From contig JAWHQI010000064.1 in assembly GCA_033032865.1 (NCBI GenBank), positions 1,116,001 to 1,180,000 on the forward strand: DNA of 64,000 nt, in the 5' to 3' direction. The stretch is from Dactylorhiza incarnata (taxonomy: Eukaryota > Streptophyta > Magnoliopsida > Asparagales > Orchidaceae). Under the pieces are notes generated by a model. The model did no database searches and had not been told where the DNA came from. It was given only the letters and a program-made list of their open reading frames with translations. Each line of letters opens with the position of its first letter. Position 1 is the first letter of the stretch. Both the position numbers and the translations under genes were made by a program. Positions 43,916 to 55,197 of the stretch are shown here, one piece after another.

Positions 43916-45161
43916 TGTTGGACATGTGTGTCACATCCCTTTGTTTGAGAATAACAAATCACATATTGTATTTGATATTGCTTGTAGTGTGTTTATAGTG
44001 TGCAGGAACTATAGGTGCAATACTCCACAGGTAGAAAGCAGCTTGGAACAAACTTTTGAAAGGAACAGAGCTACCGCCAGCGCTATCACTAACGCCAGCG
44101 CTATCGCTAGCGCTACCGCTACCGCCAGCACTACCGCCAGCGCTACCGCTACAGCCAGGCGCTATCTCGAGTTCGTACGCAGCGATGGTTTCGCAACCGC
44201 TACCGCTACAGCTACCGCCAGCGCTATCTCCAGCTACCGCCAGCGCTATCACTACCGCCGGGCGCTATCTCCAGTTCGTGCACAGCGCCACGCCGCCGAC
44301 GGTTGCGCAACCGCTCCACACGAACGCTATCGCAGGAGCTAGCCACTACCGCAGGCGCTAGCTCCAAGTTCTATAAAAGGCTGGGCTCTCTCTCGTTTTG
44401 GCTAGACCTTCCAGAGACATTACTTATGCCCATACTCTCGTGCTGCTACTCTGCCAAAACATCATCTCCCACTCAAAGCTAAAGAAGAAATTCTGGAGAA
44501 GGAAGCCATCACGCTGCATCCGAAGAACGATCGCTTCGACCTCGCTTTTGCTTCAGCGATCCTTCATCCTCATCTCCAGAAATCTCAAGAGGGAGTTTGC
44601 TTGTTATTTACTTCATTTCTTTATTTGTATCTTGTAGTGAAATCGCCTTGTTTTTGGCGACTAGGTCCTTGCGCGGCTTAGGGGGAATTCGCCGCGTGAG
44701 TTGGCGACTAGGTCTAGGGGATTAGATCTAGGGGGTGCTCGAGGCCATATTTGGGGAAGGATTGGCTAGAGCGGCTTGAGGCCTTATCCGGGGAAGGATA
44801 GGCTAAAGCCAACCGGTTTGTGGGGATACAAGTCGGTATAGAAAAGGAAAAGAAATCTACATTTGTACGCCTCCGATTTCTAGCGATATAGAAATCAAAT
44901 TTTATGTAAACACTTTTTCATTTAATATAATCATGTCTCTTTTGTGTTTACTTTGATTTCTATCATTTGGCGTAATCTCTATTATTTTGTGTTCTAAGTT
45001 TTCAATTCCTAATCTAAATTGTTTATTTTTAATTTGTCATCATTATTTCCTATTAATCAAAACAACTTAGTAATTTTCTTAAAATTTATAAAAAGAATTT
45101 TATTCCCTTATTCACCCCCCCCCCCCCCCCCCCCCCTCTAAGGGCGCCGTAAGATCCAACA
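43916..45161 (+). mobile_element. 5' LTR of SIRE-type copia element B (1246 bp)
   Basis: TGTTGGACATGTG to GATCCAACA. Nearly identical to 52170-53379. The U3 has many GCTACCGCCAGCGCTAT-like words at 44070-44365, then a TATA box TATAAAAG at 44372-44379, and a 22-base C run at 45115-45136. The flank ATTCT (43911-43915) is repeated after the 3' LTR. The ORF of 138 codons from 43926 is an LTR by-product. Confidence 0.95.
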
Positions 45162-45180
45162 AGTGGTATCAGAGGAAGGT
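45162..45180 (+). other. Primer binding site of element B
   Basis: AGTGGTATCAGAGGAAGG directly after the LTR; TGGTATCAGAG pairs with the 3' end of initiator tRNA-Met as in most plant copia elements. Confidence 0.85.
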
Positions 45181-45209
45181 TATTCCAAACGGTTTAAAAA
45201 CCAGGAATA

Positions 45210-47110
45210 ATGGCGTCTTATGATCTCGCTTTTTCCGAGGGTCAGGGAATTAGTAGACCTTCACTATTTACTGGGTCAGATTATAATTATTGGAAAAATA
45301 TGATGCGTTGTTTTCTAATGACTCTAGATATTGAGGTTTGGAACATGGTAGAAGAAGAATACACTCCTCCAACATTTGTAGTTGGAGAGATAACTTTAGA
45401 CAAGCCCAAAGATAAATAGGATGATCGGGATAAACTCAAATGTAAAAATAACGCAAAAGCCATGAATGCTCTATTTTGTGCGTTAGATAGAAATGAATTT
45501 AATAGAATTTCTGCTTGTACTACTGCATATGAAATTTGGAATCATTTGGAAGTTACTCATGAAGGTACATCGCAGGTTAAAGATTCCAAGCTTTTCCAAC
45601 TGAAGTCGGAATATGAAAAATTCTGAATGGATGAAAGCGAAGATGTTGATGGTATGTACACGCGCTTCACCAAGATCGTCAATGCCTCAAAAGCTCTTGG
45701 AAAGACCTTCTCAAATGGTGACTTGGTCCGTAAGATCATTCGTTCTCTTCCTCCAAAATTCAACCCGAAGGTGACGGCTATTTCGGAGTCGCACAACTTA
45801 AGGACGCTCCAAGTTGAGAGCCTCATTGGGAATCTCAAAACCCATGAGGTAGAACTCAAAATCCAATATGATGAATACAACAAGGAGCCAAAGAAGACGA
45901 CATTGGCATTAAAATCAAAGAATTTAAGGAGTGCCAAGAGGATGAGGATGAAGATGAAGAGAGTCTTTTGGTAAAGAACTTCCGAAAGTTCATGCGCAAT
46001 CCGGAAAGGAGAAACACCTTTCGAAAATATTTCCAAAAGGGTGAAAGATGGAAAGGGTCATCTTCAAAGAAGGAAAAAGAGAGGGACAATGAAGAAGAGA
46101 GACCTCCACCGGAATGCTATCATTGTAGGAAGACGGGGCACATTCGGAGCCAGTGCCCAAAGTTCTTGAAGGAGAAGAAAGAAAAACGGCACAAAGGGAA
46201 GGAGAAAAAGAAAGTACTAAAAGCTAGAACATGGGATGACTCTTCCTCCTCCTCCTCCGAAGAATCAAGTGGGTCTTCATCAAGCGAAGATGAGGAAGCA
46301 AACATGTGCCTCATGGGACATGAAAACGACGGCGACGACACCAGTGTTCCTAGTGACACTGAGGTAACTCCTCCCACTTATGATGAATTGTATAATGAAT
46401 TTCTTGAAACTTGCAAAGCTTTTGATAAAAATATGAAAGATAGTATTTTATTAAATCGCGAAAATGAATCTCTTATTAAAGAAAATCAAAAGCTTTCCAA
46501 AAAGGTAATTGTTTTAGAAAAGAGAAAGGTTACTTGCCAAGAATGTGATCACTCCACAAAATTGGCAAAAGATATTGAAGAGTCACTTTCTAAAGCCCTC
46601 TTTCATGCCAAAACTCTTACAAAAGAGAAGGGGGAATTAGAAAGGAAATTAGAAGCCTCTCTTTTGCAAATAAAAAATAATAATAAAAGTTTTAAAAATA
46701 GGTGTGTCATGCTTGTGAAAGAAAATTCTTCACTTAAAGCACAAGTTCATGATCTCACCATGACCATTAAAAAATTTGGTATAGGCCAAAAATCACTAGA
46801 AATGATTCTAGGGTACCAGTGCCATGGATCTGGAAAGTTTGGGCTCGGATATCGAGGTGAGGGCTACCGCCCGGCGCTAGCCACTAATGCCGGCGCTAGC
46901 ACCTCATACCAGAAACCTGAAATATCTTTTTCAAAATGCTTTCCTTTTGTAAATCAAAATTATTCCAGCAAGAAAATTTTCCAGAAAAGGGTCTCAACCC
47001 CCTTTATTTTGTGTGCAAACTGTTTTAGGTTGGGTCACACAACTAGTTCTTGCAGGAAAATAAAACAAAATACTTTAAAGCAATCTGGGTACCTAAGGCT
47101 TCCACTTATT
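45210..47110 (+). pseudogene. Element B gag
   Basis: ATG 45210 opens MASYDLAFSEGQGISRP, then a UBN2-type gag. TAG at 45417-45419 and TGA at 45624-45626 interrupt the frame, and a shift near 45960 moves it to the next frame. Two zinc knuckles follow: CYHCRKTGHIRSQC near 46115-46160 and CANCFRLGHTTSSC near 47015-47060, with an acidic serine-rich segment (46240-46320) and a long coiled-coil-like region (46380-46790) between them. At 46855-46905 the gene carries GCTACCGCCCGGCGCTAGCC-like text echoing the LTR motif. A further shift near 47080 leads to protease. Confidence 0.9.
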
Positions 47111-50100
47111 CTATAGGAGGTTCCACTTGGGTATCCGGATCTTTACTCTCATCTTCTTTCTAGATGTGCAGGCAAGCTAAGGACAATGAAGATGTGTGGT
47201 ACTTGGATTCAGGATGCTCCAAGCACATGACGGGCAATAAATCAAAGTTCCTTAGCCTCGAAAGGAAGAAGGGAGGGATTGTGACTTTTGGCGACAACGG
47301 AAAAGGAAGAATCATGGGAATTGGTACAATTGGTAACGAATCCTTCACTATATCAAATGTTCTTTATGTAAAAGGGCTAAAACATAATCTTATTTCAATT
47401 AGCCAATTATGTGATAAAGGATTAGATATTTTATTTGAATCTTCTACTAATCTATGCAAAATATCTAATCCTATTACAAACAATATTTTACTAACTGCAC
47501 CAAGAATACACAATGTTTATATTGTTTCATTTCATGATCTTTCAAAATCATCTTTAAAATGTTTTATTACCAAAAATGATGAACTTGATCTTTGGCATAA
47601 AAGGCTAGGACATGCTAGCACAAAGCTTATTGTAAAACTTGCCAAAAGAGATTTAATTAGAGGATTGCCTAGATTAAATGAAAATTTACCTTCACTTTGT
47701 TCACCATGTCAAAAAGGTAAAATTACTAGATCCTCTTTCAAAAGTAAAAATGTTATTTCTACTACAAGACCTTTGCAATTCATTCATATGGATCTCTTTG
47801 GTCCCGTTAGCACCGCAAGTCTTGGTGGTAGATTATATACATATGTTTTAATAGATGATTTTTCTAGATATTGTTGGACAATATTTCTCTCATCCAAATC
47901 CGAAGCGTTTTGTGAATTTTCAAAATTATGTACTCGTATTCAAAATGAAAGTGATTTAAAAATTAAATGCATTCGCTCGGATCATGGAGGAGAATTTGAA
48001 AATGAAAATTTTACTTCTTATTGTGATATATTAGGCATAAAACATGAGTTCTCCGCACCACGCACACCACAACAAAATGGTGTTGTAGAAAGAAAGAATA
48101 GGACACTTCAAGAGCTAGCACACACTATGTTATGTGAATATAAATTATCTAAGTCCTTTTGGGCCGAAGCCGTAAACACATCATGTTATGTTATAAATAG
48201 AATCATGCTTCGCCCATCTTTAAATCTCACACCATATGAACTCTATTTTCAAAAGCAGCCTAATGTGTCTTACTTCAAAGTTTTTGGTTGTAAATGCTTT
48301 ATCTTAAATACAAAAGATAGCTTGTGAAAGTTTGATGAAAAATGTGATGAAGGAACATTTCTTGGATACTCTTCAACTAGTAAAGCTTATAGAGTTTTTA
48401 ATAAAAGAACTAGAAAAGTTGATGAGTCAATTAATGTGAAATTTGATAAGCTTGTTCCTTGTATAGAAAGACTTTCCGCAGGTAAAGAGGATGATCTATT
48501 ACCTCCTTTGGAGCATGGTGATGAAGAACCTTCCAAAGAAGAAGAAGAGGAGGCCAAGAAAGATGAATATGTACCTCCAAGCGTCTTAAAATTCACAAAG
48601 GATCATCCACGGGAATTGATAATTGGTGAACCATCCATCGGGGTAAGAACTCGCACTTCTCTTCATGAATCTTTTTCAAATATTTGTTTTGTTTCCGAAA
48701 TAGAACTAAAAACTGTTACTACCGCTTTAAATGATGAATTTTGGTTTTTGGCTATGAATGAAGAATTAGAACAATTTGAGCGACATAATGTTTGGAAATT
48801 AGTAGAAAGACCATCTAATCACCCGGTTGTAGGTGTAAAATGGATTTTTAAAAATAAATTAGATGGTGAGTCTAGAATATCTAGAAATAAAGCACGCTTA
48901 GTAGCACAAGGATATTCTCAAATCGAGGGGATAGATTTTGATGAATCTTTTGCACCCGTTGCTAGATTGGAGTCTATAAGAATTTTTCTAGCATTTGCAA
49001 GCTTTAAAAGAATAAAACTATTTCAAATGGATGTGAAAAGTGCTTTTCTAAACGGGTTTGTAAAAGAAGAAGTTTATGTTGAACAACCCCCCGATTTTAT
49101 TAATGAAAAATTTCCAAATCATGTTTATAAACTAGAAAAGGCGCTTTATGGTTTAAAACAAGCGCCCCGTGCATGGTATGAAAGACTTACCTCATTTTTA
49201 TTGAAGCACGGTTATATTATGGGAAGTGCGGATAATACTCTCTTCATTAAGCACAATAATGATGATATAATTATTTTACAAATATATGTTGATGATATTA
49301 TTTTTGGATCTACTAATGAAGAGATGTGTAAAGAAGTTATTTTAGTGATGAAAAATGAATTTGAAATGAGTCTTGTAGGTGAACTTTCTTATTTCCTTGG
49401 TTTTCAAATATCACAAAGAATTGATGGTATCTTTGTATGTCAAACTAAATATGTCCATGATATGCTTAAACGTTTTGGATTTGAAAACCTTAAACATGCT
49501 TCTACACCAATGAGTGCATCACTAAAATTAGGAAAAGATGAATCAGGAGTTTCTATAGATCAAACTTTATATAGAGGTATGATAGGATCTCTACTTTATC
49601 TTAGTGCAACTAGACCCGATATTATGTTTGCCGTATGCTTATGTGCTAGATTTCAAGCCAATCCAAAAGAATCTCATTTAAAAGCGGTAAAACGAATTTT
49701 TAGATATCTCATTTGGTCATCTAGATTAGGATTATGGTACCCGCATAATGATTCACTTACATTGCATGGCTATTCCGATTCGGATTATGCCGGTTGTTCA
49801 CTTGATAGAAAAAGCACTAGTGGTACTTGTCATTTTCTAGGACCTTCATTAGTTGCATGGTCTAGTAGGAAACAAAATTCGGTTGCACTCTCCACCACGG
49901 AGGCCGAATACATTGCATTAGGGAGTTGTTGTGCACAAGCTCTATGGATGAGCCAAACTTTAGAGGACTTTGGTTTTCATCTAAAACTTATTGAATTAAA
50001 ATGTGACAACAAAAGTGTCATTGATCTCACAAATAATCTGGTACACCACTCTAGATCCAAACATATAGATGTGCGTCATCATTTCATAAGGGATCACATT

Positions 50101-50232
50101 AAAAAGGAAAATGTAAGGATTAGTTTCATTGGCACAGACTCTCAACTTGCTGATATATTCACTAAACCTCTTCCCGATGCAAGGTTTCAAATTTTAAGGT
50201 TAGAATTAGGAGTCTTAGACATCTTAGGATGA
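47111..50232 (+). pseudogene. Element B pol: protease, integrase, RT, RNase H
   Basis: A TAG at 47161-47163 stands before protease (WYLDSGCSKHMTG). Integrase has WHKRLGH..CSPCQKGK, HMDLFGP, RSDHGGEFEN and [16 protein letters not shown] at 48325-48327 interrupts the frame shortly after integrase. From there to 50232 the frame is open, with [36 protein letters not shown], an intact YVDD site near 49286-49297, and RNase H ([50 protein letters not shown]). Only a few nonsense changes and shifts separate it from a complete copia pol, yet it cannot be translated as one piece. Confidence 0.94.
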
Positions 50233-52169
50233 AAAACATATAAAATGCTAATGTTTTATGCAATTTGAGCACTCAAGACATCTCTGATAATTACAAAACT
50301 TCTACATAAAACTACTCTTAAGACCCCTAAGCAACATCAAAAATCTAAAATTTAAAATTCTTGAAATATCGTGTACTGTTTCCAGCGCCGGCGCTAGCGT
50401 GGGTGTGTGATTTTTATGATTTTTAAAATTTCTAAAATTCAACAAAAATATGTTAGTTTATTTGTGCAAATTTATTTTTGTGTTACTGTCTATTTTATTT
50501 TTGTTTTGTTTGAATTATGAAAAATCGACTACAAAAATTCAAAACTCAAAAATACAAAATATGTTTTTTGTTATTTGTGTTTTATTCATTCTTTGAAAAA
50601 TCAACTATAAAAGTTCAAAATCTAAAAATACAAAAATATGTTTTTTGTTATTTGTGTTTTTATCCATATTTTGAAAAATCAACTACAAAATTTCAAATTT
50701 CAAAAATACAAAAATATGTTTGTGTGATTAAAAAATTTCAAAACAAAAAAAACTGTATGATCTTTATTGCCAATATCAAGCATGTATGAATTCTATTATT
50801 TTGAATTATTTACAATATTAAACATATTCTTTCAAATTACTATGAACATTGTTTTGCTTATCATGCTTTGATATATCTATTTAAAGTGCATCAATTGTAT
50901 TGCAAAATGTGTAGAACCAAGCTTAGCATGCCTCTAAGTATGAGTAAATGTTTTATGATTGATAATGATACATTTCACTCACTTATTTTGGTAATCAACA
51001 TGTGTGTCTAAATCTAAAAATGCTTGCTTGTGTATTGTATTTGTGCAATGAATTAAAACTTGCATAAGTTTATTGCCTACACTACATTTGAATTGCACTT
51101 ATGAAATTTAGAAAAGTGGTTAAGTTAAAATTTTTGGTTTGCAAAACAAGTGTATTCGGAGAATGTTGTCTCACAAATATGAACAAAAAAATTATATATG
51201 TAGACAAATATAACTCCACCAAGCACTACTTGAACCTCCTGATAAGTCTTCATAAGCATTGTGAGGTTGAGCACCTTGGAAAGAATAGTAAAGTGACTTG
51301 TGCAAACCTTGGTTATTACACCACTTTGTTAATAACTATGTGCATTAAAAGTGTGTAAAAGTAATTTACTTGTGTTTTATTGTGCATTTTACTTTACATA
51401 TGTCTTGTATTTTGGTGATTTAAATCAATTGTTAACATTGCCCAAAATACACTTATGTGCACATCATTATCTTTCATAACACTTCTTCTCATGAGTATTG
51501 GATTCTAATGCTTTATCTATACTACTCTTTATATAAGAAATGCACTAGATAACCTATCATGATCTCTACAATGTTTTGGTATTTCTTGAACTTAGAATTA
51601 AGTAACATTGTAGTATAATTTCTCTTTGATATGTTCATATCATGCTTGGTATTTTTATGAAAAACTTTGAGATTTTAAAAAGATTAAAACATCTTTCAAA
51701 TTTGAACTAAAACTCATATTTCTACTTATGCTTTTCATGCTTACAAAAAGATGTTTATTATAATCTTCCGCTTGCTTACAACTCTTATCTTTATATTTGA
51801 AATCCCTTATATATGCTATGCTTAAACTCTTTATCATTATTTCGAAAAGCTCGATCATGATATATTAATGCCTCCTTACTTCCATCACCCCACCTTCTTT
51901 TGATAATACCAAAAGGGGGAGATTAATTGAAGAAATCTATATAGAAGAAATATAGAAGATTAAGGGGAGAATAAATTCATGTAATCTATCATTTAGGGGG
52001 AGTAACACATAAATTGCATTTATGTAGGGGGTGCATTAAGATAGGGGGAGTATGCACATTATCATGCATATCATTTACTATAGTTGCACTTTTATCTTGC
52101 ATATCTTATCTATAAACACTATTGTTGATTTCTTGCTTAGAGGATTTGTTATTATCAAAAGGGGGAGAT
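50233..52169 (+). other. 3' internal non-coding region of element B
   Basis: About 1.9 kb between pol and the 3' LTR, the place where SIRE elements may carry an env-like ORF; none is seen. It holds a GCGCCGGCGCTAGCG word at about 50384-50399 that echoes the LTR motif, a 77-bp tandem repeat at 50519-50750, scattered AGGGGGAG words at 51910-52050 and the polypurine tract AAAAGGGGGAGAT at 52157-52169. Confidence 0.65.
50519..50750 (+). repeat. Three-copy 76-78-bp tandem repeat
   Basis: Units start at GAAAAATCRACTA: 50519, 50595 and 50673. Each contains AATACAAAAATATGTTTTTT or a close variant; the third is shorter on its right side. Confidence 0.9.
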
Positions 52170-53379
52170 TGTTGGACATGTGTGTCACATCCCTTTGTTT
52201 GAGAATAACAAATCACATATTGTATTTGATATTGCTTGTAGTGTGTTTATAGTGTGCAGGAACTATAGGTGCAATACTCCACAGGTAGAAAGCAGTTTGG
52301 AACAAACTTTTGAAAGGAACAAAGCTACCGCCAGCGCTATCACTAACGCCAGTGCTATTACTAGCGCTACCGCTACCACCAGCACTACCGTCAGCGCTAC
52401 CGCTACCGCCAGGCGCTATCTCGAGTTCGTGCGCAGCGACGGTTTCACAACCGCTACCGCTACCGCCAGCGCTATCTCCAGCTACCGCCAGCTCTATCGC
52501 TACCGCCAGGCGCTATCTCCAGTTCGTGCACAGCGCCACGCTGCCGACGGTTGCGCAACCGCTCCACACGAACGCTACCGCAGGCGCTAGCTCCAAGTTC
52601 TATAAAAGGCTTGGCTCTCTCTCGTTTTGGCTAGACCTTCCAGAGACATTACTTGTGCCCATACTCTCGTGCTGCTACTCTGCCAAAACATCATCTCCCA
52701 CTCAAAGCCAAAGAAGAAATTCTGGAGAAGGAAGCCATCACGCTGCATTCGAAGAACGATCGCTTCGACCTCGCTTTTGCTTCAGCGATCCCTCATCCTC
52801 ATCTACAGAAATCTCAAGAGGGAGTTTGCTTGTTATTTACTTCATTTCTTTATTTGTATCTTGTAGTGAAATCGCCTTATTTTTGGCGACTAGGTCCTTG
52901 CGCGGCTTAGGGGGAATTCGCCGCGTGAGTTGGCGACTAGGTCTAGGGGATTAGATCTAGGGGGTGCTCGAGGCCATATCCGAGGAAGGATTGGCTAGAG
53001 CGGCTTGAGGCCTTATCCGGGGAAGGATAGGCTAAAGCCAACCGGTTTGTGGGGATACAAGTCGGTATAGAAAAGGAAAAGAAATCTACATTTGTACGCC
53101 TCCGATTTCTAGCGATATAAAAATTAATTTTTATGTAAACACTTTTTCATTTAATATAATCATATCTCTTTTGTGTTTACTTTGATTTCTATCATTTGGC
53201 GTAATCTCTATTATTTTGTGTTCTAAGTTTTCAATTCCTAATCTAAATTGTTTATTTCTAATTTGTCATCATTATTTCCTATTAATCAAAACAACTTAGT
53301 AATTTTCTTAAAATTTATAAAAAGAATTTTATTCCCTTATTCACCCCCCCCCCCTCTAAGGGCGCCGTAAGATCCAACA
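52170..53379 (+). mobile_element. 3' LTR of SIRE-type copia element B (1210 bp)
   Basis: TGTTGGACATGTG to GATCCAACA, TATA box at 52601-52608. The main differences from the 5' LTR are an 11-base instead of a 22-base C run (53344-53354) and a few short indels in the motif cluster. Followed by ATTCT (53380-53384), the exact copy of 43911-43915, so the insertion into element A is proved by its target-site duplication. Confidence 0.95.
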
Positions 53380-55197
53380 ATTCTTGCATGAGAAGAGACT
53401 CAAACTCAGTGACATGATCACTTCTGATCAATGCAATATGGGTAGAGTACTCAATATGTATGCTATTAAGAAAGTCTGTAAGAACTTTAAAGTTATCTGA
53501 CTTTTCTCTCAAAAAGAACACCCAAGTGAATCTAGAGAAGTCATTTACAATAACTAGAGTGTAAGACTTCCTCCCTAAACTTTTTGTTGCAATAGGTCCA
53601 AAAAGGTCCATATGTAGCAAATATAAGATTCTAGGTGAATCACTTTTAGATAATGATTTAAAACTGTTTTTAGTTTCCTTGCCTAGTTGACATGCCCTAC
53701 AAAGACCTTCTTTCTTGTATGAACCTGATGGTAATCCTCTAACAAGATTGTCCTTAGATAATTTAGCAATGGTCCTAAGGTTTATATGTCCTAATCTCTT
53801 ATGCCAAAGTTCACTAGGTTTGCATAATTCATTAAATAAACAGATTTCTGATTTAGATGAATTAAAATTTACTAAATAAATATTACCTTGCCTAATACCT
53901 GATAAAACAATAATATTATCAGAAGATTTAATAAGGCATTTTAATTTATTAAAAGTTACCTGATACCCTTCATCACATAATTGGCTTATGCTGATGAGGT
54001 TGTGCTTCAGTCCCTTGACATAAGCTACCTCTTTGAAGGTGACTTCTCCAACCTTGACTTTTCCATAGCCTTTTGTTTGTCCACAATTGGAGTCTCCAAA
54101 TATTACTTTTCGTCCAAGCTTTGCCTTGTAGTTGTTCAGGTTGGCCTTGTTTCTTGTCATATGCTTTGAACAGCCACTATCCAAATACCATTTTTCATTT
54201 ATTTTTGGACAGCTGTGTACCTGCAAAAACAGAAAACAATCTATTTGTTCTTGACCCAGAATACCTTGGGTATTTTTGAATTTCCACAAAAATCTGAAAT
54301 AAAAGACATTTCAGGTTGGTCCTTGTAACCTTGTGGATGATATCTCCTTGGAGGTATTATTCATTCAGTGAAAGGATTCTTAGAATGTGAAGAATAAGAA
54401 TTGTTCAAATTCTCTGTATAGTTTCTGTTCGACGAACTGGGCTGAGTTCATCGATCGCCGTTCGACGAATGAATGAAATCTCGTTGAGCGCCATTAATAT
54501 AATGACTATACTTAAAATCTGTCTTCAGAGTTCGTCGAGCTCCGTTCGACGAAGTGGATACATTTTGTCGATCTCCGTTCGATGAATTCTGCTGAATTCT
54601 GCTATTCTCGACAGTCTTACTTGAAATGTTTTTATTTATTCCTACAACCTCTTTGCTCTTAGCAGAGATGAATTTTATAGGTGTAGAGAGTATGTTCTTC
54701 TTAATTAGATGTGACTCACTTGATGAAGCACCCAAGCCTAGTTTGCTATTAAGTCTAGCATTTACTGTGCTTGTAATGTCCATCAATTTGATGTTTCTCC
54801 CATTTAGGGATTCTTCAAATTTCTTGGCCTCAGAAAGTTTATTCTCAATGAGAATAATTTGTTCTCTAGAGGCAGCCAAATCTTTCTTAAGATTAGCATT
54901 CTCTTCACTTAAATTATTCATTTCAGCTAGCTTATGTCTGAGTGAGATTATTTCTTTCTCAGATTTTATTAAGTCTAAGCAAATAACCTTGAATTCATCT
55001 TTGAATCCAACTGAATTGAAATCAAAGTTAGATATTACCTGATCAACATCATCTTCTGCTTCTGATTCTGATTCTTCTTTATCAGAATTGTTGGCTGAGG
55101 CATTGATCGCCATCATGCAGAAGTTCTTCTCTTCTTCATTATCTTCATCATCACTGGATGATGATGCATTTCCTGACTCACTGCCTGAGTCATAAAT
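53380..55197 (-). pseudogene. SIRE-type copia A gag end, protease, integrase N-terminal half
   Basis: Minus-strand order from 55197: acidic gag tail (SESEAEDD), coiled-coil-like segment near 54960-54780, then a linker with repeated SSNGDR/NGAR peptides encoded by the TCGTCGAACGG motif at 54430-54590. Then protease WYLDSGCSKHMT near 54150-54190, GAG-pre-integrase LWHKRLGHINLR..CRACQLGKE, and integrase HMDLFGP and RSDH down to the insertion point. The frame joins cleanly to 43915 across element B. The gag start is not present, because another LTR enters at 55198. Confidence 0.9.

Noticed and set aside
43926..44342. ORF in the LTR of element B (also at 52180)
   Set aside because: Lies within U3, consists of the GCTACCGCC motif, and differs in length between the two LTRs.
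50233..52169. Env-like ORF expected in SIRE elements
   Set aside because: No open frame beyond 90 codons with membrane or coiled-coil character; the 90-codon frame lies in the 77-bp repeat.
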